Source: Mangrovibacterium marinum
Lineage (GTDB): Bacteria > Bacteroidota > Bacteroidia > Bacteroidales > Prolixibacteraceae
Reading direction: 5' to 3'
Length of the DNA: 48,801 bases
Assembly: GCF_003046625.1 (NCBI RefSeq)
Contig: NZ_QAAD01000025.1
Span: 1 to 48,801, forward strand
Shown: piece after piece, positions 20,946 through 29,291 of the stretch
Layout: every line of letters begins with the position of its first letter
Numbering within the stretch: the first letter of the stretch is position 1
Translations under genes and position numbers: made by a program
The notes under the pieces: model-generated
The model's database searches: none
The model's input: the letters and a program-made list of their open reading frames with translations, nothing else
Told to the model about the DNA's origin: nothing

Positions 20946-21668
20946 TTATTTAAAATACTTAGCCAACGGGAGTTGATCCGATTTTACCTGCGCAACAAAA
21001 AGCCCGGCAATTACTTTTGCTCCATTTACATTCAGGTGGGTTGAATCTTGTTTCCGGGTGGTATAATTATAGATTTCCTGGGATGCCAACGGCCCCATCT
21101 TTGTCACCAACTCCCGCGAAAGCGACTCCAGATCGATGTAAGGTGTCTGGGTTTCTGTTGCGATTTCCCGGGCTGCAACGATATAATCACCATGAGTATC
21201 TTTCAGGCTTCCATCGAGACGAAACTGGCGGCGGACAATTGATGAACAAACAATGGGAGTTGCACCTTTCAGCCTTGTTTCGTTGATCATCGTTTTCAGA
21301 TTCTCTTTAAATGTACCAAACGCCACAGTGTGCAATCTCTCATCTGCTTTTTCATCATTGTGCCCAAACTGAATGATTACAAAATCGCCCGTCTCCAGGC
21401 TATCCTGAACGACTTGCCAGCGTCCTTCATCCAGAAAACTTTTGGTGCTCCGCCCACTGGCAGCATGATTGTGAACGGTGGCTCTCCCGGTCACATAAAG
21501 CTTTAAGCCTTCGCCCCATCCCGATTCAGGCGCACGCGACGGCTTTTTCCAGGCCATGGTGGAATCACCCACCAGCCATATATGCGTAGCTCGTTGTTCT
21601 CGGCAAGAAACCAGCAGGAGTATGAACATTAAAAAAGAAAAGCAGCTGATGAATTTTTGTCTAAACAT
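20946..21668 (-). CDS. CE12-like rhamnogalacturonan acetylesterase, single domain (lipoprotein)
   Basis: This 240-residue SGNH hydrolase has a lipoprotein signal (LLLVSC, Cys22). The conserved blocks are IWLVGDSTMAW (Ser36), HNHAASGRSTKSFLDEGRW (Gly), VIIQFGHNDEKA (Asn) and DSTHLNVNGAKVIAGL (Asp/His). Its length fits a minimal CE12 enzyme without accessory domains. It probably deacetylates rhamnogalacturonan fragments at the membrane surface or in the periplasm. The pairing with the two-domain CE12-like gene at 19576-20919 suggests different acetyl positions or cell locations, which is inference. Only 11 bp separate it from the CE6-CE4 gene upstream. Confidence 0.92.
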   Translation of the reverse strand: MFRQKFISCFSFLMFILLLVSCREQRATHIWLVGDSTMAWKKPSRAPESGWGEGLKLYVTGRATVHNHAASGRSTKSFLDEGRWQVVQDSLETGDFVIIQFGHNDEKADERLHTVAFGTFKENLKTMINETRLKGATPIVCSSIVRRQFRLDGSLKDTHGDYIVAAREIATETQTPYIDLESLSRELVTKMGPLASQEIYNYTTRKQDSTHLNVNGAKVIAGLFVAQVKSDQLPLAKYFK

Positions 21669-21679
21669 GAATGGTATTT

Positions 21680-23485
21680 TTATTTCAATTTCACTTGTAT
21701 TTCACCGCCATAGGGATCAAAGTCAAACAAAGCTTTATCGCGGTCAATTTTTACAGCAATCGTTTTGCCGTCTTGCTTTACACGAATGTTTTCAATGCCT
21801 TTTTTATTCACCACCATGGTGAGCGGCTGACAAAACAAACGCTGGTCGAGCGAGAGCGATGGAATAATGTACGTTTTCTTTCCTTGCGCTTTGGTCGTGA
21901 GCTTTATGGAATCGCGTTCGGTTGAATAGGCTGCTACATCGCGGAAAGTGGCCACCCAAATTTGGTCTTCCAACTTTTTAACCTCCGTTAAATGGTTCCA
22001 TAAAATGGTATCCGACTTGAAAATATCATACCCTTCGTTGATGCCATGTGTCATGGTCACCCACCAGGAATGATCCTGAAGAAGACTTCCAATTTTCGCC
22101 TTCAATTTTTCGGGGCTTGCTTTTCCGCCCAACGATTGCTGACTGATCCGGGTTCCCACCCTATTCTCGGAAGCCAGACGAATAGCCATCTCATTTTTCC
22201 GGTTTCCCGCATAACAGTAGGTAACCGGTCTGACGCCCACCCGGGTCTCAATTGCGCTGTCATTTTTTTCGATTTCGATGCGCGCCTCCTCCTCGGTACA
22301 TTTTGTCAGGTTTTTGTGAGCCCAGCCATGGTTGGAGATCTCCTGCCCGGCGTCGGCCATTTCCTTTAGCTGCGCCCACGAAATACGCGGAAGCTTGTTT
22401 ACCAAGCCCTCTTTCTCGGCTTTGTCAATGGTATTCCCGTTTACCCAAAAGGTTGCCTCAAATCCCAGTTCTTTCAGTTTGGGGAATACCAGGGTATAAT
22501 GCTCCAAAGTACCGTCGTCGAAAGTGTAACTGATGGCACAGCTTTTATCATCTTTGTATTTTGCCACGCTGAAATCAGGGCGGTTTCGATACTGAATGCT
22601 GTCCAAAACGGCATACATTTTCTGCCCCAGGTACTCGGCCGACCGGGCATTGAAATGCGTGCGGTCCTTTTGCAACTCCTGTGCCGACATGTCGATCAAC
22701 CAGGCATTCGGATCTTCTTTCGCTTTGCGCTGCTGAGCCTCTTCGATCCCCTGCCGAAAATGACGGTTCGATTTTGGGATCGATCCAAAAACGAAGGGTA
22801 GAGCCGAATAATCCTGCCCCGTTTTCGCTGTCAGATGATTCCGCACGTAAGCGACCACCGCCTTCAGGTTCTCATAATACTGTTCCTCGTACCGGTCGTC
22901 GCTTTCGCCCTGGTGCCACAAAAAAGCATCGATCGTGTAGCCGTTTTCCAGTTTGGACAAGGTGCTGTCAATCGCCGCATCAATGCTTTCAGTGAAAGAC
23001 TTCAAAAGCGATTTTCCACCCTTTTCAAAGGAGCTTGTATTGGCGAGCCACGCCGGATTTGCAGACCAAAAGCGACCTTTCACGGTATCGTTGGGATACT
23101 GAATCGAAGTTCCCCCAACAGCATATTTTATCACATAAAACTCTTCTTGCAACGCTTGCTCCAAGAGATAGTAAGTTACGGCATCGTAAGTCCAAAGCCC
23201 TTCGGTGATCCGGCCCTTGGGGAAGTACGATTCAAAATGTCCGTCGTTGCGGTTCTGCGAAATCTGGCAATACCGGTAAGCTCCTGTTTTAAAATCAACA
23301 GTATCGGTGGCAAATTGCTTGATATAACCGGGTAACTCAGCATTGTTCACTCGCCCGTCGGTATTCGACTGCCCGGCAGTGATAAAAACATGAGCAGGCT
23401 TTTGAGCAAACAGCTTCGCCGGTACAAGCAGGTTAACAACCAATAAAAGCGAAGCAAGAATTATTTTTTTATCCATTTTTTTCAT
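21680..23485 (-). CDS. Two-domain esterase: CE6/SASA acetylesterase fused to CE4 polysaccharide deacetylase
   Basis: About 601 residues. ATGs at 23506, 23485 and 23476 are all possible; the last two place the signal peptide (IILASLLLVVNLLVPAKLFAQ) at the end. Numbering below is from 23506. Residues 38-305 form an SGNH/CE6-type domain with ITAGQSNTDGR (Ser47), LWHQGESDD (198-204) and DRTHFNARSAEYLG (Asp281, His284). Residues about 312-510 form a NodB/CE4 domain with YTFDDGTLEHY (D330, D331), the metal-binding HxxxH in SNHGWAHKNLT (H393, H397) and MTHGINEG. A small beta domain ends the protein. Both families remove acetyl groups, here in one polypeptide. Confidence 0.9.
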   Translation of the reverse strand: MKKMDKKIILASLLLVVNLLVPAKLFAQKPAHVFITAGQSNTDGRVNNAELPGYIKQFATDTVDFKTGAYRYCQISQNRNDGHFESYFPKGRITEGLWTYDAVTYYLLEQALQEEFYVIKYAVGGTSIQYPNDTVKGRFWSANPAWLANTSSFEKGGKSLLKSFTESIDAAIDSTLSKLENGYTIDAFLWHQGESDDRYEEQYYENLKAVVAYVRNHLTAKTGQDYSALPFVFGSIPKSNRHFRQGIEEAQQRKAKEDPNAWLIDMSAQELQKDRTHFNARSAEYLGQKMYAVLDSIQYRNRPDFSVAKYKDDKSCAISYTFDDGTLEHYTLVFPKLKELGFEATFWVNGNTIDKAEKEGLVNKLPRISWAQLKEMADAGQEISNHGWAHKNLTKCTEEEARIEIEKNDSAIETRVGVRPVTYCYAGNRKNEMAIRLASENRVGTRISQQSLGGKASPEKLKAKIGSLLQDHSWWVTMTHGINEGYDIFKSDTILWNHLTEVKKLEDQIWVATFRDVAAYSTERDSIKLTTKAQGKKTYIIPSLSLDQRLFCQPLTMVVNKKGIENIRVKQDGKTIAVKIDRDKALFDFDPYGGEIQVKLK

Positions 23486-23655
23486 TCGGTTTAGCTTACT
23501 GAACATTCACGTTGTTCCAAATTGAATTGTCTATCAAGGAAAGGTTATCATCACGATTCGCGGCACGGATCTGTCGGTTTTAAAAGCTAAAATCATCTGA
23601 TGACCGTTCGTTTTAACATTGAAATAAAGGCCGCGCAACTATTTTGCAGACGTGA

Positions 23656-25773
23656 TCAGTTTTTGATTACAGTGACCGCCTGCATTGTCCCGTCCGAGCA
23701 TATCCGAAGCACATACATTCCGGGAGCAAGTCCTTTTAGGTTGACTTCTATCAACCGATCGGAAGACTCGGTGGATGAGATCTTTGTTCCCATAGCCGAG
23801 TAAAGTTCAACTGTCTTAGGGCTGCTTGCCGACACGGAAATAGTCACAAAATCCTTCGCCGGATTCGGAAATACGACGAGTTCATTTCGAGCCTTGTCAA
23901 TCTCATCCGAACTTGTTGGGACTGAATCGTCAGGGTCGTACTTAATGGTATAAATGTTTGGCACAGGTGCTGGCTCGGGAAAGTAGTAACTTACATTGGC
24001 CGGTTGGTTGTAACCGATATTCTGAGTAGCCACCTGCATGCGGTAGGCCGGGTCATGCATCAGGGTATAGTTCTTTCTTTCCGTCGGGAACCAGGACGAG
24101 AAGATAAAAAGCTGCGTGCTTTCAGCATCGCGGATCACGATCTCTTCCCTCCAATCGCCTACGATATCAGCAACCAAATTCATATCTTTTTTGGTGCTGT
24201 GAATTGTCGATGCCCCGTAGTAATAAGCAGTAAGAATCCGGTTTCCCTTACCATCAGTTATGTTGTCCACGGTATTCCCGTTTCTTAATTCTTTTTGCAC
24301 ATCGCCGTCAAAGTAAAGCGGCTGACAATAGGCGTTGTAGGTTGTTTCCAACAAACGACCTTTACTGTCGTAGTTTCCCATACCAATTGCCGAAATCTCA
24401 GCTCCGGGGTAACGCGAATCGACATCGGCAGCCCAAGCCCGCCCAACATCTCCCGAATCCAGGCCTTCCCAGATAATTTCGCCGGTTGCCGCGTCACGCA
24501 TCGAGATACCATAGGTTGAATTTTCGTGGGGCTGAAAAAATTCCAGCCCGGGGCGATCCGGGATGAGGTCGCCCAGCGCATGTGAATCGCCATGGCCACG
24601 CCCGGTGGTGTACAGGCCGTTGCCATCATGATCGATCGCGCAAGCTCCGTAGATCAATTCATCCGAACCGTCGCCATCCACATCACCGACACAAACGCCG
24701 TGATTTCCCATACCCTCATAAGCTTTATAATCCGGATTATCTTTGGTATCGAAAGTCCAGACCTGAGTTAAATCCTGGCCGTTCCAGGTAAACGCCGCCA
24801 TTGCAATACGGGTATAAATACCTCTTCCGAAAACAAGCATGGGTCCCAGGTCTTTGTGGTAAAGTACGGCTGATTTTATCGAACTGGCGCGATAGCCTCG
24901 GCCATCTCCCCAGGTCGCGTCCTGTTCTCCAATGGGGCCTATCGCCGGGAAATAATCAACTGTTTTCAATTCCTTCCCTGTGGCACCGTCAAAAACAGTC
25001 AGGTAGGCCGGATCAACCTGCAGATGGCCGCTGGATGAGCGAAGCACCAATTGCTGGTCGTTATCTTCCGCCGCAGGCCCTGTGCTTAAAAATGCTCCGG
25101 TTCCATCAACGGTTCCGGGTCCGGTTTTGCAGGCCACCTCTGCTTTACCGTCTTCGTCCAAATCGTAAACCATAAAACCAAGTTTTACAGCAGATGTATT
25201 TGGGCCTGCGTTAATCCGCCACAAACTGTTTCCCTCCAGGTCTATGGCTTCCAGAAATGAGTTCTTCAGCGTTGATGATTCCCATTCGAAAATCAATTCG
25301 TATTGCCCGTCGCCGTCCAGGTCGCCAACACTCATGTCGCCCGCTGAAAAAGTCGCCCCTTCCAATACCGGGGGTGCTGGCAGCGGTATGCGTTTAAACG
25401 CGAGTTTTCCTTTGGAAGCATAATTTTCAAGTGGATCTTGCTGTGCCCACGCCTCAAACTCGCCGGAAATTTCAACAGCTTCGCCATTTACAATTGTTTC
25501 AACCGAATATTTGTCGGTAACCGATCCGCTTGCATCCGTGTAATTACTGGCACCATCAATCGGGTTTTCATTTATTTTCTCACCGTTTCGATATAGGTTG
25601 AAAGCTACATCCGCCGGATCGGTACCCAGCATGCGCCAAGTGAGATAAATTCCGTTTTTAGTTTCCAGGGGAACGATACTCCGGTTTAGGTATTCCATCG
25701 GTCGTTGACTGAAAACCGGGCCGGAGGAACACCCAATCAGCAGTAGTAAAAGTAGTAGTTGTTTAGTTTTCAT
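23656..25773 (-). CDS. PL11 rhamnogalacturonan lyase with T9SS sorting domain
   Basis: This 705-residue protein has a signal peptide with a Cys (LLIGCSSGP). The mature N-terminus RPMEYLNRSIVPLETKNGIYLTWRML and the eight-bladed propeller (about 120-600) with Ca-binding repeats (VGDLDGDGQYELIFEW, YDLDEDGKAEVACKTG, VGDVDGDGSDELIYG) mark PL11. These lyases cut the RG-I backbone between rhamnose and galacturonate and leave unsaturated ends. Residues about 630-705 (ELVVFPNPAKDFVTISV, then GLAPGMYVLRICSDG) form a type A T9SS C-terminal domain. Export across the outer membrane is therefore expected. It is the second gene after the proposed HTCS-controlled promoter. Confidence 0.95.
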   Translation of the reverse strand: MKTKQLLLLLLLIGCSSGPVFSQRPMEYLNRSIVPLETKNGIYLTWRMLGTDPADVAFNLYRNGEKINENPIDGASNYTDASGSVTDKYSVETIVNGEAVEISGEFEAWAQQDPLENYASKGKLAFKRIPLPAPPVLEGATFSAGDMSVGDLDGDGQYELIFEWESSTLKNSFLEAIDLEGNSLWRINAGPNTSAVKLGFMVYDLDEDGKAEVACKTGPGTVDGTGAFLSTGPAAEDNDQQLVLRSSSGHLQVDPAYLTVFDGATGKELKTVDYFPAIGPIGEQDATWGDGRGYRASSIKSAVLYHKDLGPMLVFGRGIYTRIAMAAFTWNGQDLTQVWTFDTKDNPDYKAYEGMGNHGVCVGDVDGDGSDELIYGACAIDHDGNGLYTTGRGHGDSHALGDLIPDRPGLEFFQPHENSTYGISMRDAATGEIIWEGLDSGDVGRAWAADVDSRYPGAEISAIGMGNYDSKGRLLETTYNAYCQPLYFDGDVQKELRNGNTVDNITDGKGNRILTAYYYGASTIHSTKKDMNLVADIVGDWREEIVIRDAESTQLFIFSSWFPTERKNYTLMHDPAYRMQVATQNIGYNQPANVSYYFPEPAPVPNIYTIKYDPDDSVPTSSDEIDKARNELVVFPNPAKDFVTISVSASSPKTVELYSAMGTKISSTESSDRLIEVNLKGLAPGMYVLRICSDGTMQAVTVIKN

Positions 25774-26101
25774 TCGTTTAGTATTTCATTCGTAGTGTAG
25801 TCGTCGTGTGCGTTCGGCGTTTTCATCCCGAACGGTCAACAGCAGCAGCGTGTCAGGTCAAAGAATCCCGCTACGGTGTTCCCTTTTTCCGATACAAATC
25901 CTGACCGAATAAGCCAACCATGCTGCCGACGGAAAAGTCCGTCCAACCACCGGCAAAAGCTCGTGGAAGGACCGACTTGTGGTGTAGCCACATTAGTAGT
26001 AGTAGTTGTAGTAGATTATAATTGTGTAAAAAAGCCATTCAATAGTAGTTTGCCATTGCCGTGAGCTTATCAGCATACAGAAAGAGGCTCGACGAGATCA
26101 G
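25774..26101. other. 328-bp gap between the first GH2 and PL11
   Basis: No gene is recognisable. On the minus strand it contains a small hairpin (6-bp stem GACGGA/TCCGTC, 25928-25943) and a run of TAG trinucleotides (25994-26014). A T-run after GAATGGC (near 26030) follows no convincing stem, so termination after GH2 is unproven. I found no TAnnTTTG element and no CTTGAC array like the one before GH2. A long leader RNA for PL11 is one option. Confidence 0.5.
25994..26014. repeat. Short TAG trinucleotide repeat
   Basis: The plus strand has four consecutive TAG units, then TTG and two more TAG units. A similar AGTAGT pattern occurs in the PL11 signal-peptide codons (about 25742-25760). It is too short to call a functional microsatellite, but such tracts can slip in replication. 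Confidence 0.5.
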
Positions 26102-29100
26102 CTATTCAGCGACCTTCTGAAAAATCTCCGCTTCAACGATCCGAAGCTGACCTTCGGTGTTCAAACCTTCCGGGTCTTTAAATCCGTCGAGCTCTTTGTT
26201 TCCGCTCAGTTCGATCATATTCTGGAAAGCATCTTCCTCGACGCCAGCACCGGTTAGTTTGATGGTCACGGTTTTACCAACGGTCGGTTTTACCGGGATG
26301 GTGATATACCCGAGGCTACGTTCCGTTTTGCCTGACCATACAGTCTGGTCGCCAACTAAAATATCGATCGGGTACGACTGCCGTCTCCAGCCGGTCATTT
26401 TCAGCGAGATCTCATCAATGCGGGCTTCATCGGCCAGCTCGTAGCTGATCCATCCCGTGGATAATAGTCCGTCGTTGGTCCACTCGCTCAGTTCATTGTC
26501 ATCGTAACTCTGAATTGCTTTATCCTGGTTTGCTCCGGCTTTCACAGCGACAATTTCGAGAGTTTTGCGGGTAACTTTGTACGAAGGTGTCAATGGTGTC
26601 GGCCCTTTCTCCAGGTTGGTCGGTAAACCTGCTGATGGTAACTGGCGACTCAGGCCGTTCTCTACCGCAAAGGGTAGGGTCTCAAAATCAATCTTCGCTG
26701 ATTTCAATCCTTCAGCAGAAGCTTTCACCGTTACTTTACCGGCTTTGGTTGTTGAACGAATAAACGCGCGGTTCACACCACACTCCACCGGGAGCGTTGT
26801 TGAACCAATGTAGTTGTTTGGTCCTTCGGCAATGCCACCCAACCACTCACCGGCTCCGCTCAACTCGAAATCAATTTTATTCAGGGCTGTCGGGCAACGT
26901 TGGCCGTTTTTGTCAACCACTTCAACCTGAACAATAGCCAGGTCAACGCCATCAGCTTTAAAACCAACCGGCGACTGAATGCTTGTCAGCTTGATGGCAT
27001 AAGGTTCACCAGCCGTTTGAATCCGATCTTCAGAAACCACTTCGCCTGCCTTGTTATAAGAAACGGCTTTGATTTCACCGGCTTCCCATTTAATGTCGGG
27101 GAAGGTGTACAGGAATCGGTAAGAATTTTCGCCCAATCCTTTTGATTTTCCGTTGACAAACAATTCAACCTGAGTGCCACCCGAAACCACATAGATTGGT
27201 TTCACCGTGCCCGGTTCGTAGTTCCAGTGCCCGATAATGTGGGTTAGCTGCTTTTCCAGGTCGACCCAACCGGCCCAGATGACTTGCTGGGCGTAGAAAT
27301 TATCTTTCGGAATACGCATTGGGTCAACCTCGCCGCTACGACGGTAATTTTGTGCCCCGCGATAATGGGTGTTGCTGTCCGAGAAGATGATCTTGGCGCC
27401 GCCACTGCTCACCCGTGTTCCGGTTCCGGGGCGTTGTTCCCAGTAATCGAACCAGCGAACCACATTTTCAATCGCGTGCGAATCCTGATTGTGATTGTAA
27501 GCACTTGCATCGGTTACTTTGCTCCCGTTAATGTTGTGGGCATAGGTACCGCCCTCCCCGTTCTTGTGATACGGTGGTGTAAATTCGTCCCAGTATTTGC
27601 GCAGACCTTCGTCGCGCGAGTATTCGGTGGCAAACAAGGGTTTTCCGGCACTCTTATTAATGTAGAGCATTTCGCCACCATATTCGGCAACTTTGCTGTC
27701 CAACATTTCGCGACTGCCAATGGCCCTGCCCCCGTGCGGATCGTAGGTATCGCGAATTTGTTTGAGTTCGGCCATGTGACTTTCGCTGATGCTTTCATTT
27801 CCACCTTCGTAAAACAGGATACTTGGGTTGTTGCGGTTGTAAATGATGGCATCGCGCATTACCTCGCAACGTTGTTCCCAGCGACGGCCGGTCACGTCTT
27901 TTTCCGAGTCACCGGCAGGCATCGCCTGGATCAATCCGACCCGATCGCACGACTCCACATCCTGTTTCCACGGACTGGTGTGCATCCAGCGCACATAGTT
28001 GCCACCCGACTCAATCATCAGTTTATTGCTGTAATCGCTCAACCACGCCGGAACCGACATCCCCACCGAAGGCCACTCGTTGCTGGTGCGTTGGGCGTAT
28101 CCTTTCATCATAAGTACCCGGTCGTTCAGGTAAACCATGCCGTTTTTGAATTCGGTTTTGCGAAAGCCGGTCCGAACAGGCACTTCTTCAACGACTTTCC
28201 CGTCGACAAGCAGTTTCGATTTTACGGTATATAAATAACCATAACCCCAGCTCCAAAATTCCAATCCGCTGATGCTATCCTGCGCTGTGATGGTTTGGAT
28301 TCCGTTGGGTGAAATCATTCGTTGGGTTCCATCAAATTTAGCAACTTGCTTACCATCCAAATCTTCAACCGTAATCTGTAAGCCGGCAGCCACTGCTTTA
28401 CCAGATTCATTTTTCACTTCAGACTGAACATGCACAGTGGCCGACTTTCCTGGAATATCGAAATCAGAGGCATAAACGTAAACCCCGGTTGTTCCCAGGG
28501 TTGAAAACAAAGGCAAGGTTTGATATATTGAACCGGCCGTGTGCAACTTCACATTTTTCGGAATACCGCCATAATTGGCATTGAAATTTTTATCGTTCCA
28601 CTGGTAGCGCTGGTTGTAGAATCGTTCGCGGTAATCCCAGGCATTATCGGTACGAACGGCCACCACATTCTCTTGCGGATAAGGTTTTACCAAATCGGAA
28701 ATATCCAGGCCAATCGCTGTGATACCATTTTCGTGCAGGCCGACTTTGACTCCATTTACATAGAACTCGCCCGCCTGACGGACTCCTTCAAACTCCAAAA
28801 AGATTTTTGTATTCTGATCGTCTTTCGGCAAAACGAAGGTTTTGCGGTACCAGGCAATTCCGGTTGACAGTTCGGTGATGTCTTTCAGGAAGGCTTCATG
28901 CTCATTCCAGGCATAGGGCAGCGTAACGTTTTTCCAACTCGAATCGTCGAAACCAACCTGGTCGGCCCCTTCAGCATCGCCGATAAACAGTTTCCAATCG
29001 GGATTGAAGTTATAGGTGTGGCGGCTTCCCTGCGCCACCGCATTCAGATTAAATACGACTGCCAGAATAAAAAATAAGACTCGGATCCTGTTTGGTCGAC

Positions 29101-29110
29101 TGTGCTCCAT
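26102..29110 (-). CDS. GH2 family glycoside hydrolase, ~1000 residues (first gene of the enzyme operon)
   Basis: The start is ATG at 29110; a GTG two codons earlier (29116) is also possible. Positions below count from the GTG. The signal peptide runs to about residue 29 (NLNAVAQG). The domain order matches the GH2 at 14051-17026: jelly-roll (about 33-205), Ig-like (about 210-315), barrel (about 320-620), beta-sandwiches and a C-terminal discoidin-like domain with SYDDNELSEWTNDGLLSTGW. The acid/base is E441 in YEGGNESISES and the nucleophile is E498 in FATEYSRDEG. The two long GH2 proteins share many blocks, including YDPHGGRAIGSREMLD, so they arose by duplication. The gene lies immediately downstream of the CTTGAC repeat array and -7 element, so it is probably the first and most directly regulated gene. 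Confidence 0.92.
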   Translation of the reverse strand: MEHSRPNRIRVLFFILAVVFNLNAVAQGSRHTYNFNPDWKLFIGDAEGADQVGFDDSSWKNVTLPYAWNEHEAFLKDITELSTGIAWYRKTFVLPKDDQNTKIFLEFEGVRQAGEFYVNGVKVGLHENGITAIGLDISDLVKPYPQENVVAVRTDNAWDYRERFYNQRYQWNDKNFNANYGGIPKNVKLHTAGSIYQTLPLFSTLGTTGVYVYASDFDIPGKSATVHVQSEVKNESGKAVAAGLQITVEDLDGKQVAKFDGTQRMISPNGIQTITAQDSISGLEFWSWGYGYLYTVKSKLLVDGKVVEEVPVRTGFRKTEFKNGMVYLNDRVLMMKGYAQRTSNEWPSVGMSVPAWLSDYSNKLMIESGGNYVRWMHTSPWKQDVESCDRVGLIQAMPAGDSEKDVTGRRWEQRCEVMRDAIIYNRNNPSILFYEGGNESISESHMAELKQIRDTYDPHGGRAIGSREMLDSKVAEYGGEMLYINKSAGKPLFATEYSRDEGLRKYWDEFTPPYHKNGEGGTYAHNINGSKVTDASAYNHNQDSHAIENVVRWFDYWEQRPGTGTRVSSGGAKIIFSDSNTHYRGAQNYRRSGEVDPMRIPKDNFYAQQVIWAGWVDLEKQLTHIIGHWNYEPGTVKPIYVVSGGTQVELFVNGKSKGLGENSYRFLYTFPDIKWEAGEIKAVSYNKAGEVVSEDRIQTAGEPYAIKLTSIQSPVGFKADGVDLAIVQVEVVDKNGQRCPTALNKIDFELSGAGEWLGGIAEGPNNYIGSTTLPVECGVNRAFIRSTTKAGKVTVKASAEGLKSAKIDFETLPFAVENGLSRQLPSAGLPTNLEKGPTPLTPSYKVTRKTLEIVAVKAGANQDKAIQSYDDNELSEWTNDGLLSTGWISYELADEARIDEISLKMTGWRRQSYPIDILVGDQTVWSGKTERSLGYITIPVKPTVGKTVTIKLTGAGVEEDAFQNMIELSGNKELDGFKDPEGLNTEGQLRIVEAEIFQKVAE

Positions 29111-29199
29111 TTTCACGTGTATTAGTTAGATTGACTTTTAAGTTGTGCATTCCGGCTCATTTTTTTGAATGCTGCCACCGGGCAATGCAGAAACATTTT

Positions 29200-29207
29200 C
29201 AAAGCTA
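29200..29207 (-). promoter_or_regulatory. Candidate Bacteroidota -7 promoter element (TAGCTTTG)
   Basis: Read on the minus strand the site is TAGCTTTG, an exact fit to the TAnnTTTG -7 consensus. It lies about 90 bp before the GH2 ATG at 29110. There is no good TTTG -33 box at the normal distance. The CTTGAC array ends about 20 bp upstream, where a -33 box would be, which suits an activator-dependent promoter. A transcript start near 29193 is predicted, which is inference. Confidence 0.6.
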
Positions 29208-29227
29208 ACTGATCAAGCTTAAAGCGG

Positions 29228-29264
29228 CTTGACAATTCTTGACGCCGACTTGACAAAACTTGCC
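29228..29264 (-). promoter_or_regulatory. Four helically phased CTTGAC-like repeats, candidate HTCS operator
   Basis: On the plus strand CTTGAC starts at 29228, 29238 and 29249, and CTTGCC starts at 29259. The spacings are 10, 11 and 10 bp, about one DNA turn each, so all copies face the same side of the helix. AraC-type regulators, including the DNA-binding part of HTCS proteins, often bind such direct repeats beside the promoter. The array lies between the HTCS gene and the first gene of the enzyme operon, directly upstream of a -7 element. Binding by this HTCS is inferred from position. Confidence 0.65.
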
Positions 29265-29291
29265 ACAGCTAAAAAGAGCCGAGTCAAAGCA

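Noticed and set aside
27284-28234. 316-codon plus-strand open frame
   Set aside because: It lies fully antisense to the GH2 coding sequence and shows no recognisable domain. GC-biased third positions of GH2 explain the open frame.
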